Under the pieces are notes generated by a model. The model had not been told where the DNA came from. It searched no databases and worked only from the letters and a program-made list of their open reading frames with translations. The position numbers and the translations under genes were made by a program. A stretch of 46,031 nucleotides of DNA from positions 1 through 46,031 of the forward strand of contig JAUCBJ010005547.1 of the NCBI GenBank assembly GCA_032718475.1, given 5' to 3'. Origin of the DNA: Nemertoderma westbladi. Lineage: Eukaryota; Xenacoelomorpha; Nemertodermatida; Nemertodermatidae. Below are positions 28,401-44,559 of the stretch, one piece after another; position 1 is the stretch's first letter; every line of letters begins with the position of its first letter.

Positions 28401-31400
28401 GACTCACTCTCCTATCCCGTGAGGGTACACGATGTATTATTATTATTATTAATTCAGACTCACTCTCCTATCCCGTGAGGGCACACGATGTATTATTATT
28501 AACTCAGACTCACTCTCCTATCCCGTGAGGGTACACGATGTATTATTATTAATTCAGACTCACTCTCCTATCCCGTGAGGGTACACGATGTATTATTATT
28601 AATTCAGACTCACTCTCCTATCCCGTGAGGGTACACGATGTATTATTATTAATTCAGACTCACTCTCCTATCCCGTGAGGGTACACGATGTATTATTATT
28701 ATTATTAATCCAGACTCACTCTCCTATCTCGTGAGGGTACACGATGTATTATTATTAATTCAGACTCACTCTCCTATCCCGTGAGGGTACACGATGTATT
28801 ATTATTATTATTAATCCAGACTCACTCTCCTATCCCGTGAGGGTACACGATGTATTATTATTATTATTAATTCAGACTCACTCTCCTATCCCGTGAGGGT
28901 ACACGATGTATTATTATTAATTCAGACTCACTCTCCTATCCCGTGAGGGTACACGATGTATTATTATTATTATTAATTCAGACTCACTCTCCTATCCCGT
29001 GAGGGTACACGATGTATTATTATTAATTCAGACTCACTCTCCTATCCCGTGAGGGTACACGATGTATTATTATTATTATTAATTCAGACTCACTCTCCTA
29101 TCTCGTGAGGGTACACGATGTATTATTATTAATTCAGACTCACTCTCCTATCCCGTGAGGGTACACGATGTATTATTATTAATTCAGACTCACTCTCCTA
29201 TCCCGTGAGGGTACACGATGTATTATTATTAATTCAGACTCACTCTCCTATCCCGTGAGGGTACACGATGTATTATTATTATTATTAATTCAGACTCACT
29301 CTCCTATCTCGTGAGGGTACACGATGTATTATTATTATTATTAATTCAGACTCACTCTCCTATCCCGTGAGGGTACACGATGTATTATTATTAATTCAGA
29401 CTCACTCTCCTATCCCGTGAGGGTACACGATGTATTATTATTATTATTAATTCAGACTCACTCTCCTATCCCGTGAGGGCACACGATGTATTATTATTAA
29501 CTCAGACTCACTCTCCTATCCCGTGAGGGTACACGATGTATTATTATTAATTCAGACTCACTCTCCTATCCCGTGAGGGTACACGATGTATTATTATTAA
29601 TTCAGACTCACTCTCCTATCCCGTGAGGGTACACGATGTATTATTATTAATTCAGACTCACTCTCCTATCCCGTGAGGGTACACGATGTATTATTATTAT
29701 TATTAATCCAGACTCACTCTCCTATCTCGTGAGGGTACACGATGTATTATTATTATTATTAATTCAGACTCACTCTCCTATCTCGTGAGGGTACACGATG
29801 TATTATTATTAATTCAGACTCACTCTCCTATCCCGTGAGGGTACACGATGTATTATTATTATTATTAATTCAGACTCACTCTCCTATCTCGTGAGGGTAC
29901 ACGATGTATTATTATTATTATTAATTCAGACTCACTCTCCTATCTCGTGAGGGTACACGATGTATTATTATTAATTCAGACTCACTCTCCTATCCCGTGA
30001 GGGTACACGATGTATTATTATTATTATTAATTCAGACTCACTCTCCTATCTCGTGAGGGTACACGATGTATTATTATTATTATTAATTCAGACTCACTCT
30101 CCTATCTCGTGAGGGTACACGATGTATTATTATTATTATTAATTCAGACTCACTCTCCTATCTCGTGAGGGTACACGATGTATTATTATTAATTCAGACT
30201 CACTCTCCTATCCCGTGAGGGTACACGATGTATTATTATTAATTCAGACTCACTCTCCTATCCCGTGAGGGTACACGATGTATTATTATTAATTCAGACT
30301 CACTCTCCTATCCCGTGAGGGTACACGATGTATTATTATTATTATTAATTCAGACTCACTCTCCTATCTCGTGAGGGTACACGATGTATTATTATTATTA
30401 TTAATTCAGACTCACTCTCCTATCTCGTGAGGGTACACGATGTATTATTATTAATTCAGACTCACTCTCCTATCCCGTGAGGGTACACGATGTATTATTA
30501 TTATTATTAATTCAGACTCACTCTCCTATCCCGTGAGGGTACACGATGTATTATTATTATTATTAATTCAGACTCACTCTGCTATCCCGTGAGGGTACAC
30601 GATGTATTATTATTAATTCAGACTCACTCTCCTATCCCGTGAGGGTACACGATGTATTATTATTATTATTAATTCAGACTCACTCTCCTATCCCGTGAGG
30701 GTACACGATGTATTATTATTAATTCAGACTCACTCTCCTATCCCGTGAGGGCACACGATGTATTATTATTATTATTAATTCAGACTCACTCTCCTATCCC
30801 GTGAGGGTACACGATGTATTATTATTAATTCAGACTCACTCTCCTATCCCGTGAGGGTACACGATGTATTATTATTATTATTAATTCAGACTCACTCTCC
30901 TATCCCGTGAGGGTACACGATGTATTATTATTAATTCAGACTCACTCTCCTATCCCGTGAGGGTACACGATGTATTATTATTATTATTAATTCAGACTCA
31001 CTCTCCTATCTCGTGAGGGTACACGATGTATTATTATTATTATTAATTCAGACTCACTCTCCAATCTCGTGAGGGTACACGATGTATTATTATTAATTCA
31101 GACTCACTCTCCTATCCCGTGAGGGTACACGATGTATTATTATTAATTCAGACTCACTCTCCTATCCCGTGAGGGTACACGATGTATTATTATTAATTCA
31201 GACTCACTCTCCTATCCCGTGAGGGCACACGATGTATTATTATTATTATTAATTCAGACTCACTCTCCTATCCCGTGAGGGTACACGATGTATTATTATT
31301 ATTATTAATTCAGACTCACTCTCCAATCTCGTGAGGGTACACGATGTATTATTATTAATTCAGACTCACTCTCCTATCCCGTGAGGGCACACGATGTATT

Positions 31401-33185
31401 ATTATTAATTCAGACTCACTCTCCTATCCCGTGAGGGTACACGATGTATTATTATTATTATTAATTCAGACTCACTCTCCTATCCCGTGAGGGTACACGA
31501 TGTATTATTATTATTATTAATTCAGACTCACTCTCCTATCCCGTGAGGGTACACGATGTATTATTATTATTATTAATTCAGACTCACTCTCCTATCCCGT
31601 GAGGGTACACGATGTATTATTATTAATTCAGACTCACTCTCCTATCCCGTGAGGGTACACGATGTATTATTATTATTATTAATTCAGACTCACTCTCCTA
31701 TCCCGTGAGGGTACACGATGTATTATTATTAATTCAGACTCACTCTCCTATCCCGTGAGGGTACACGATGTATTATTATTATTATTAATTCAGACTCACT
31801 CTCCTATCCCGTGAGGGTACACGATGTATTATTATTATTATTAATTCAGACTCACTCTCCTATCCCGTGAGGGTACACGATGTATTATTATTATTATTAA
31901 TTCAGACTCACTCTCCTATCCCGTGAGGGTACACGATGTATTATTATTAATTCAGACTCACTCTCCTATCCCGTGAGGGTACACGATGTATTATTATTAT
32001 TATTAATTCAGACTCACTCTCCTATCCCGTGAGGGTACACGATGTATTATTATTAATTCAGACTCACTCTCCTATCCCGTGAGGGTACACGATGTATTAT
32101 TATTATTATTAATTCAGACTCACTCTCCTATCCCGTGAGGGTACACGATGTATTATTATTATTATTAATTCAGACTCACTCTCCTATCCCGTGAGGGTAC
32201 ACGATGTATTATTATTAATTCAGACTCACTCTCCTATCCCGTGAGGGTACACGATGTATTATTATTATTATTAATTCAGACTCACTCTCCTATCTCGTGA
32301 GGGTACACGATGTATTATTATTATTATTAATTCAGACTCACTCTCCTATCTCGTGAGGGTACACGATGTATTATTATTAATTCAGACTCACTCTCCAATC
32401 TCGTGAGGGTACACGATGTATTATTATTAATTCAGACTCACTCTCCTATCCCGTGAGGGTACACGATGTATTATTATTATTATTAATTCAGACTCACTCT
32501 CCTATCCCGTGAGGGTACACGATGTATTATTATTATTATTAATTCAGACTCACTCTCCTATCCCGTGAGGGTACACGATGTATTATTATTAATTCAGACT
32601 CACTCTCCTATCCCGTGAGGGTACACGATGTATTATTATTATTATTAATTCAGACTCACTCTCCTATCCCGTGAGGGTACACGATGTATTATTATTAATT
32701 CAGACTCACTCTCCTATCTCGTGAGGGTACACGATGTATTATTATTAATTCAGACTCACTCTCCTATCCCGTGAGGGTACACGATGTATTATTATTAATT
32801 CAGACTCACTCTCCTATCCCGTGAGGGTACACGATGTATTATTATTATTATTAATTCAGACTCACTCTCCTATCCCGTGAGGGTACACGATGTATTATTA
32901 TTATTATTAATTCAGACTCACTCTCCTATCTCGTGAGGGTACACGATGTATTATTATTATTATTAATTCAGACTCACTCTCCTATCTCGTGAGGGTACAC
33001 GATGTATTATTATTATTATTAATTCAGACTCACTCTCCTATCTCGTGAGGGTACACGATGTATTATTATTATTATTAATTCAGACTCACTCTCCTATCCC
33101 GTGAGGGTACACGATGTATTATTATTAATTCAGACTCACTCTCCTATCTCGTGAGGGTACACGATGTATTATTATTAATTCAGAC
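13480..33185. repeat. Array domain 2: variant-rich (TCTCG and GGGCAC units)
   Basis: From about 13487 to about 33147 units with TATCTCG and units with GGGCACACG are frequent and interspersed with consensus units. Runs of consecutive 50-bp units occur, for example about 13260-13810 and 21960-22570. Three units carry CCAATCTCG (about 31061, 31323 and 32396), the same double variant as the exon-proximal unit at 44570. Boundaries are by eye. Confidence 0.65.
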
Positions 33186-36100
33186 TCACTCTCCTATCCC
33201 GTGAGGGTACACGATGTATTATTATTATTATTAATTCAGACTCACTCTCCTATCCCGTGAGGGTACACGATGTATTATTATTATTATTAATTCAGACTCA
33301 CTCTCCTATCCCGTGAGGGTACACGATGTATTATTATTATTATTAATTCAGACTCACTCTCCTATCCCGTGAGGGTACACGATGTATTATTATTATTATT
33401 AACTCAGACTCACTCTCCTATCCCGTGAGGGTACACGATGTATTATTATTATTATTAATTCAGACTCACTCTCCTATCCCGTGAGGGTACACGATGTATT
33501 ATTATTATTATTAATTCAGACTCACTCTCCTATCCCGTGAGGGTACACGATGTATTATTATTATTATTAATTCAGACTCACTCTCCTATCCCGTGAGGGT
33601 ACACGATGTATTATTATTATTATTAATTCAGACTCACTCTCCTATCCCGTGAGGGTACACGATGTATTATTATTATTATTAATTCAGACTCACTCTCCTA
33701 TCCCGTGAGGGTACACGATGTATTATTATTATTATTAATTCAGACTCACTCTCCTATCCCGTGAGGGTACACGATGTATTATTATTAATTCAGACTCACT
33801 CTCCTATCCCGTGAGGGTACACGATGTATTATTATTATTATTAATTCAGACTCACTCTCCTATCCCGTGAGGGTACACGATGTATTATTATTAACTCAGA
33901 CTCACTCTCCTATCCCGTGAGGGTACACGATGTATTATTATTATTATTAATTCAGACTCACTCTCCTATCCCGTGAGGGTACACGATGTATTATTATTAT
34001 TATTAATTCAGACTCACTCTCCTATCCCGTGAGGGTACACGATGTATTATTATTATTATTAATTCAGACTCACTCTCCTATCCCGTGAGGGTACACGATG
34101 TATTATTATTATTATTAATTCAGACTCACTCTCCTATCCCGTGAGGGTACACGATGTATTATTATTATTATTAACTCAGACTCACTCTCCTATCCCGTGA
34201 GGGTACACGATGTATTATTATTAATTCAGACTCACTCTCCTATCCCGTGAGGGTACACGATGTATTATTATTAACTCAGACTCACTCTCCTATCCCGTGA
34301 GGGTACACGATGTATTATTATTATTATTAATTCAGACTCACTCTCCTATCCCGTGAGGGTACACGATGTATTATTATTAATTCAGACTCACTCTCCTATC
34401 CCGTGAGGGTACACGATGTATTATTATTAATTCAGACTCACTCTCCTATCCCGTGAGGGTACACGATGTATTATTATTATTATTAATCAGACTCACTCTC
34501 CTATCCCGTGAGGGTACACGATGTATTATTATTAACTCAGACTCACTCTCCTATCCCGTGAGGGTACACGATGTATTATTATTATTATTAATTCAGACTC
34601 ACTCTCCTATCCCGTGAGGGTACACGATGTATTATTATTAACTCAGACTCACTCTCCTATCCCGTGAGGGTACACGATGTATTATTATTATTATTAACTC
34701 AGACTCACTCTCCTATCCCGTGAGGGTACACGATGTTATTATTATTATTAACTCAGACTCACTCTCCTATCCCGTGAGGGTACACGATGTATTATTATTA
34801 TTATTAATTCAGACTCACTCTCCTATCCCGTGAGGGTACACGATGTATTATTATTAATTCAGACTCACTCTCCTATCCCGTGAGGGTACACGATGTATTA
34901 TTATTATTATTAATTCAGACTCACTCTCCTATCCCGTGAGGGTACACGATGTATTATTATTAATTCAGACTCACTCTCCTATCCCGTGAGGGTACACGAT
35001 GTATTATTATTATTATTAATTCAGACTCACTCTCCTATCCCGTGAGGGCACACGATGTATTATTATTATTAATTCAGACTCACTCTCCTATCCCGTGAGG
35101 GTACACGATGTATTATTATTATTATTAATTCAGACTCACTCTCCTATCCCGTGAGGGTACACGATGTATTATTATTAATTCAGACTCACTCTCCTATCCC
35201 GTGAGGGTACACGATGTATTATTATTAATTCAGACTCACTCTCCTATCCCGTGAGGGTACACGATGTATTATTATTATTATTAATTCAGACTCACTCTCC
35301 TATCCCGTGAGGGCACACGATGTATTATTATTAACTCAGACTCACTCTCCTATCCCGTGAGGGTACACGATGTATTATTATTATTAATTCAGACTCACTC
35401 TCCTATCCCGTGAGGGTACACGATGTATTATTATTAACTCAGACTCACTCTCCTATCCCGTGAGGGTACACGATGTATTATTATTATTAATTCAGACTCA
35501 CTCTCCTATCCCGTGAGGGTACACGATGTATTATTATTAACTCAGACTCACTCTCCTATCCCGTGAGGGTACACGATGTATTATTATTATTAATTCAGAC
35601 TCACTCTCCTATCCCGTGAGGGTACACGATGTATTATTATTATTATATTAATTCAGACTCACTCTCCTATCCCGTGAGGGTACACGATGTATTATTATTA
35701 ATTCAGACTCACTCTCCTATCCCGTGAGGGTACACGATGTATTATTATTAATTCAGACTCACTCTCCTATCCCGTGAGGGTACACGATGTATTATTATTA
35801 TTATTAATTCAGACTCACTCTCCTATCCCGTGAGGGCACACGATGTATTATTATTAACTCAGACTCACTCTCCTATCCCGTGAGGGTACACGATGTATTA
35901 TTATTATTAATTCAGACTCACTCTCCTATCCCGTGAGGGTACACGATGTATTATTATTAACTCAGACTCACTCTCCTATCCCGTGAGGGTACACGATGTA
36001 TTATTATTATTAATTCAGACTCACTCTCCTATCCCGTGAGGGTACACGATGTATTATTATTATTATTATTAATTCAGACTCACTCTCCTATCCCGTGAGG

Positions 36101-39100
36101 GCACACGATGTATTATTATTATTATTAATTCAGACTCACTCTCCTATCCCGTGAGGGTACACGATGTATTATTATTATTATTATTAATTCAGACTCACTC
36201 TCCTATCCCGTGAGGGTACACGATGTATTATTATTATTATTAATTCAGACTCACTCTCCTATCCCGTGAGGGTACACGATGTATTATTATTATTAATTCA
36301 GACTCACTCTCCTATCCCGTGAGGGTACACGATGTATTATTATTAACTCAGACTCACTCTCCTATCCCGTGAGGGTACACGATGTATTATTATTATTATT
36401 AATTCAGACTCACTCTCCTATCCCGTGAGGGTACACGATGTATTATTATTAACTCAGACTCACTCTCCTATCCCGTGAGGGTACACGATGTATTATTATT
36501 AACTCAGACTCACTCTCCTATCCCGTGAGGGTACACGATGTATTATTATTATTAATTCAGACTCACTCTCCTATCCCGTGAGGGCACACGATGTATTATT
36601 ATTAACTCAGACTCACTCTCCTATCCCGTGAGGGCACACGATGTATTATTATTATTAATTCAGACTCACTCTCCTATCCCGTGAGGGTACACGATGTATT
36701 ATTATTATTATTATTAATTCAGACTCACTCTCCTATCCCGTGAGGGCACACGATGTATTATTATTAACTCAGACTCACTCTCCTATCCCGTGAGGGTACA
36801 CGATGTATTATTATTATTAATTCAGACTCACTCTCCTATCCCGTGAGGGTACACGATGTATTATTATTAATTCAGACTCACTCTCCTATCCCGTGAGGGC
36901 ACACGATGTATTATTATTATTAATTCAGACTCACTCTCCTATCCCGTGAGGGTACACGATGTATTATTATTAACTCAGACTCACTCTCCTATCCCGTGAG
37001 GGTACACGATGTATTATTATTATTAATTCAGACTCACTCTCCTATCCCGTGAGGGTACACGATGTATTATTATTAATTCAGACTCACTCTCCTATCCCGT
37101 GAGGGCACACGATGTATTATTATTATTAATTCAGACTCACTCTCCTATCCCGTGAGGGTACACGATGTATTATTATTAACTCAGACTCACTCTCCTATCC
37201 CGTGAGGGTACACGATGTATTATTATTATTAATTCAGACTCACTCTCCTATCCCGTGAGGGTACACGATGTATTATTATTAATTCAGACTCACTCTCCTA
37301 TCCCGTGAGGGTACACGATGTATTATTATTATTAATTCAGACTCACTCTCCTATCCCGTGAGGGTACACGATGTATTATTATTAATTCAGACTCACTCTC
37401 CTATCCCGTGAGGGTACACGATGTATTATTATTAATTCAGACTCACTCTCCTATCCCGTGAGGGTACACGATGTATTATTATTATTATTAATTCAGACTC
37501 ACTCTCCTATCCCGTGAGGGTACACGATGTATTATTATTAATTCAGACTCACTCTCCTATCCCGTGAGGGTACACGATGTATTATTATTAATTCAGACTC
37601 ACTCTCCTATCCCGTGAGGGTACACGATGTATTATTATTATTAATTCAGACTCACTCTCCTATCCCGTGAGGGTACACGATGTATTATTATTATTATTAA
37701 TTCAGACTCACTCTCCTATCCCGTGAGGGTACACGATGTATTATTATTAATTCAGACTCACTCTCCTATCCCGTGAGGGTACACGATGTATTATTATTAT
37801 TATTAATTCAGACTCACTCTCCTATCCCGTGAGGGTACACGATGTATTATTATTAATTCAGACTCACTCTCCTATCCCGTGAGGGTACACGATGTATTAT
37901 TATTAATTCAGACTCACTCTCCTATCCCGTGAGGGTACACGATGTATTATTATTAATTCAGACTCACTCTCCTATCCCGTGAGGGTACACGATGTATTAT
38001 TATTATTAATTCAGACTCACTCTCCTATCCCGTGAGGGTACACGATGTATTATTATTATTATTAATTCAGACTCACTCTCCTATCCCGTGAGGGTACACG
38101 ATGTATTATTATTATTATTAATTCAGACTCACTCTCCTATCCCGTGAGGGTACACGATGTATTATTATTAATTCAGACTCACTCTCCTATCCCGTGAGGG
38201 TACACGATGTATTATTATTAATTCAGACTCACTCTCCTATCCCGTGAGGGTACACGATGTATTATTATTAATTCAGACTCACTCTCCTATCCCGTGAGGG
38301 TACACGATGTATTATTATTAATTCAGACTCACTCTCCTATCCCGTGAGGGTACACGATGTATTATTATTATTAATTCAGACTCACTCTCCTATCCCGTGA
38401 GGGTACACGATGTATTATTATTATTATTAATTCAGACTCACTCTCCTATCCCGTGAGGGTACACGATGTATTATTATTAATTCAGACTCACTCTCCTATC
38501 CCGTGAGGGTACACGATGTATTATTATTAATTCAGACTCACTCTCCTATCCCGTGAGGGTACACGATGTATTATTATTAATTCAGACTCACTCTCCTATC
38601 CCGTGAGGGTACACGATGTATTATTATTAATTCAGACTCACTCTCCTATCCCGTGAGGGTACACGATGTATTATTATTAATTCAGACTCACTCTCCTATC
38701 CCGTGAGGGTACACGATGTATTATTATTATTATTAATTCAGACTCACTCTCCTATCCCGTGAGGGTACACGATGTATTATTATTATTATTAATTCAGACT
38801 CACTCTCCTATCCCGTGAGGGTACACGATGTATTATTATTAATTCAGACTCACTCTCCTATCCCGTGAGGGTACACGATGTATTATTATTAATTCAGACT
38901 CACTCTCCTATCCCGTGAGGGTACACGATGTATTATTATTATTATTAATTCAGACTCACTCTCCTATCCCGTGAGGGTACACGATGTATTATTATTAATT
39001 CAGACTCACTCTCCTATCCCGTGAGGGTACACGATGTATTATTATTAATTCAGACTCACTCTCCTATCCCGTGAGGGTACACGATGTATTATTATTATTA

Positions 39101-42100
39101 TTAACTCAGACTCACTCTCCTATCCCGTGAGGGTACACGATGTATTATTATTATTATTAATTCAGACTCACTCTCCTATCCCGTGAGGGTACACGATGTA
39201 TTATTATTAATTCAGACTCACTCTCCTATCCCGTGAGGGTACACGATGTATTATTATTAATTCAGACTCACTCTCCTATCCCGTGAGGGTACACGATGTA
39301 TTATTATTATTATTAATTCAGACTCACTCTCCTATCCCGTGAGGGTACACGATGTATTATTATTATTATTAATTCAGACTCACTCTCCTATCCCGTGAGG
39401 GTACACGATGTATTATTATTATTATTAATTCAGACTCACTCTCCTATCCCGTGAGGGTACACGATGTATTATTATTATTATTAATTCAGACTCACTCTCC
39501 TATCCCGTGAGGGTACACGATGTATTATTATTAATTCAGACTCACTCTCCTATCCCGTGAGGGTACACGATGTATTATTATTATTATTAATTCAGACTCA
39601 CTCTCCTATCCCGTGAGGGTACACGATGTATTATTATTAATTCAGACTCACTCTCCTATCCCGTGAGGGTACACGATGTATTATTATTAATTCAGACTCA
39701 CTCTCCTATCCCGTGAGGGTACACGATGTATTATTATTATTATTTCAGACTCACTCTCCTATCCCGTGAGGGTACACGATGTATTATTATTAATTCAGAC
39801 TCACTCTCCTATCCCGTGAGGGTACACGATGTATTATTATTAATTCAGACTCACTCTCCTATCCCGTGAGGGTACACGATGTATTATTATTAATTCAGAC
39901 TCACTCTCCTATCCCGTGAGGGTACACGATGTATTATTATTATTATTCAGACTCACTCTCCTATCCCGTGAGGGTACACGATGTATTATTATTATTATTA
40001 ATTCAGACTCACTCTCCTATCCCGTGAGGGTACACGATGTATTATTATTAATTCAGACTCACTCTCCTATCCCGTGAGGGTACACGATGTATTATTATTA
40101 ATTCAGACTCACTCTCCTATCCCGTGAGGGTACACGATGTATTATTATTAATTCAGACTCACTCTCCTATCCCGTGAGGGTACACGATGTATTATTATTA
40201 ATTCAGACTCACTCTCCTATCCCGTGAGGGTACACGATGTATTATTATTAATTCAGACTCACTCTCCTATCCCGTGAGGGTACACGATGTATTATTATTA
40301 ATTCAGACTCACTCTCCTATCCCGTGAGGGTACACGATGTTTATTATTATTAATTCAGACTCACTCTCCTATCCCGTGAGGGTACACGATGTATTATTAT
40401 TATTAATTCAGACTCACTCTCCTATCCCGTGAGGGTACACGATGTATTATTATTATTATTATTCAGACTCACTCTCCTATCCCGTGAGGGTACACGATGT
40501 ATTATTATTAATTCAGACTCACTCTCCTATCCCGTGAGGGTACACGATGTATTATTATTAATTCAGACTCACTCTCCTATCCCGTGAGGGTACACGATGT
40601 ATTATTATTATTAATTCAGACTCACTCTCCTATCCCGTGAGGGTACACGATGTATTATTATTAATTCAGACTCACTCTCCTATCCCGTGAGGGTACACGA
40701 TGTATTATTATTAATTCAGACTCACTCTCCTATCCCGTGAGGGTACACGATGTATTATTATTAATTCAGACTCACTCTCCTATCCCGTGAGGGTACACGA
40801 TGTATTATTATTATTATTAATCAGACTCACTCTCCTATCCCGTGAGGGTACACGATGTATTATTATTAATTCAGACTCACTCTCCTATCCCGTGAGGGTA
40901 CACGATGTATTATTATTAATTCAGACTCACTCTCCTATCCCGTGAGGGTACACGATGTATTATTATTATTATTAATTCAGACTCACTCTCCTATCCCGTG
41001 AGGGTACACGATGTATTATTATTAATTCAGACTCACTCTCCTATCCCGTGAGGGTACACGATGTATTATTATTAATTCAGACTCACTCTCCTATCCCGTG
41101 AGGGTACACGATGTATTATTATTATTATTAATTCAGACTCACTCTCCTATCCCGTGAGGGTACACGATGTATTATTATTAATTCAGACTCACTCTCCTAT
41201 CCCGTGAGGGTACACGATGTATTATTATTAATTCAGACTCACTCTCCTATCCCGTGAGGGTACACGATGTATTATTATTAATTCAGACTCACTCTCCTAT
41301 CCCGTGAGGGTACACGATGTATTATTATTAATTCAGACTCACTCTCCTATCCCGTGAGGGTACACGATGTATTATTATTATTATTAATTCAGACTCACTC
41401 TCCTATCCCGTGAGGGTACACGATGTATTATTATTAATTCAGACTCACTCTCCTATCCCGTGAGGGTACACGATGTATTATTATTAATTCAGACTCACTC
41501 TCCTATCCCGTGAGGGTACACGATGTATTATTATTAATTCAGACTCACTCTCCTATCCCGTGAGGGTACACGATGTATTATTATTATTATTAATTCAGAC
41601 TCACTCTCCTATCCCGTGAGGGTACACGATGTATTATTATTAATTCAGACTCACTCTCCTATCCCGTGAGGGTACACGATGTATTATTATTATTATTAAT
41701 TCAGACTCACTCTCCTATCCCGTGAGGGTACACGATGTATTATTATTAATTCAGACTCACTCTCCTATCCCGTGAGGGTACACGATGTATTATTATTATT
41801 ATTAATTCAGACTCACTCTCCTATCCCGTGAGGGTACACGATGTATTATTATTAATTCAGACTCACTCTCCTATCCCGTGAGGGTACACGATGTATTATT
41901 ATTATTATTAATTCAGACTCACTCTCCTATCCCGTGAGGGTACACGATGTATTATTATTATTATTAATTCAGACTCACTCTCCTATCCCGTGAGGGTACA
42001 CGATGTATTATTATTAATTCAGACTCACTCTCCTATCCCGTGAGGGTACACGATGTATTATTATTAATTCAGACTCACTCTCCTATCCCGTGAGGGTACA

Positions 42101-42480
42101 CGATGTATTATTATTAATTCAGACTCACTCTCCTATCCCGTGAGGGTACACGATGTATTATTATTAATTCAGACTCACTCTCCTATCCCGTGAGGGTACA
42201 CGATGTATTATTATTATTATTAATTCAGACTCACTCTCCTATCCCGTGAGGGTACACGATGTATTATTATTATTATTAATTCAGACTCACTCTCCTATCC
42301 CGTGAGGGTACACGATGTATTATTATTAATTCAGACTCACTCTCCTATCCCGTGAGGGTACACGATGTATTATTATTAATTCAGACTCACTCTCCTATCC
42401 CGTGAGGGTACACGATGTATTATTATTAATTCAGACTCACTCTCCTATCCCGTGAGGGTACACGATGTATTATTATTATT
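33185..42480. repeat. Array domain 3: TCTCG-free, with an AACTCAG-rich middle
   Basis: I saw no TATCTCG unit between about 33150 and 42500. AACTCAG units are dense from about 33895 to 36970 and GGGCACACG units occur within 35045-37110. From about 37400 to 42480 units are almost uniform, with many consecutive 50-bp copies. TATCTCG returns at about 42503. Confidence 0.6.
35268..37330. repeat. Local higher-order repeat: 103-bp dimers (53 + 50 bp)
   Basis: Units alternate between a 53-bp form ending in AATTCAG and a 50-bp form ending in AACTCAG. Consecutive 53-bp units start near 35371, 35474 and 35577, a 103-bp period. A longer block (a long unit with GGGCACACG, then an AACTCAG unit, then a 53-bp unit) recurs starting near 35268, 35796 and 36699, indicating duplication of multi-unit blocks. 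One unit near 35640 has an irregular TATTATATTA tract. Confidence 0.6.
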
Positions 42481-44559
42481 ATTAATTCAGACTCACTCTC
42501 CTATCTCGTGAGGGTACACGATGTATTATTATTAATTCAGACTCACTCTCCTATCCCGTGAGGGTACACGATGTATTATTATTATTATTAATCAGACTCA
42601 CTCTCCTATCTCGTGAGGGTACACGATGTATTATTATTAATTCAGACTCACTCTCCTATCCCGTGAGGGCACACGATGTATTATTATTATTATTAATTCA
42701 GACTCACTCTCCTATCCCGTGAGGGCACACGATGTATTATTATTATTATTAATTCAGACTCACTCTCCTATCCCGTGAGGGTACACGATGTATTATTATT
42801 ATTATTAATTCAGACTCACTCTCCTATCCCGTGAGGGTACACGATGTATTATTATTAATTCAGACTCACTCTCCTATCCCGTGAGGGTACACGATGTATT
42901 ATTATTAACTCAGACTCACTCTCCTATCCCGTGAGGGTACACGATGTATTATTATTATTATTAATTCAGACTCACTCTCCTATCCCGTGAGGGCACACGA
43001 TGTATTATTATTATTATTAATTCAGACTCACTCTCCTATCCCGTGAGGGCACACGATGTATTATTATTATTATTAATTCAGACTCACTCTCCTATCCCGT
43101 GAGGGTACACGATGTATTATTATTATTATTAATTCAGACTCACTCTCCTATCCCGTGAGGGTACACGATGTATTATTATTAATTCAGACTCACTCTCCTA
43201 TCCCGTGAGGGTACACGATGTATTATTATTAATTCAGACTCACTCTCCTATCCCGTGAGGGCACACGATGTATTATTATTATTATTAATTCAGACTCACT
43301 CTCCTATCCCGTGAGGGTACACGATGTATTATTATTATTATTAATTCAGACTCACTCTCCTATCCCGTGAGGGTACACGATGTATTATTATTATTATTAA
43401 TTCAGACTCACTCTCCTATCCCGTGAGGGTACACGATGTATTATTATTAATTCAGACTCACTCTCCTATCCCGTGAGGGTACACGATGTATTATTATTAA
43501 TTCAGACTCACTCTCCTATCCCGTGAGGGTACACGATGTATTATTATTAATTCAGACTCACTCTCCTATCCCGTGAGGGTACACGATGTATTATTATTAA
43601 TTCAGACTCACTCTCCTATCCCGTGAGGGTACACGATGTATTATTATTATTATTAACTCAGACTCACTCTCCTATCCCGTGAGGGTACACGATGTATTAT
43701 TATTAATTCAGACTCACTCTCCTATCCCGTGAGGGTACACGATGTATTATTATTAATTCAGACTCACTCTCCTATCCCGTGAGGGTACACGATGTATTAT
43801 TATTAATTCAGACTCACTCTCCTATCCCGTGAGGGTACACGATGTATTATTATTAATTCAGACTCACTCTCCTATCCCGTGAGGGTACACGATGTATTAT
43901 TATTAATTCAGACTCACTCTCCTATCCCGTGAGGGTACACGATGTATTATTATTATTATTAATCCAGACTCACTCTCCTATCTCGTGAGGGTACACGATG
44001 TATTATTATTAATTCAGACTCACTCTCCTATCCCGTGAGGGTACACGATGTATTATTATTAATTCAGACTCACTCTCCTATCCCGTGAGGGTACACGATG
44101 TATTATTATTATTATTAATTCAGACTCACTCTCCTATCCCGTGAGGGTACACGATGTATTATTATTATTATTAATTCAGACTCACTCTCCTATCCCGTGA
44201 GGGTACACGATGTATTATTATTATTATTAACTCAGACTCACTCTCCTATCCCGTGAGGGTACACGATGTATTATTATTAACTCAGACTCACTCTCCTATC
44301 CCGTGAGGGTACACGATGTATTATTATTATTATTAATTCAGACTCACTCTCCTATCCCGTGAGGGCACACGATGTATTATTATTATTATTAATTCAGACT
44401 CACTCTCCTATCCCGTGAGGGCACACGATGTATTATTATTATTATTAATTCAGACTCACTCTCCTATCCCGTGAGGGTACACGATGTATTATTATTATTA
44501 TTAATTCAGACTCACTCTCCTATCCCGTGAGGGCACACGATGTATTATTATTAATTCAG

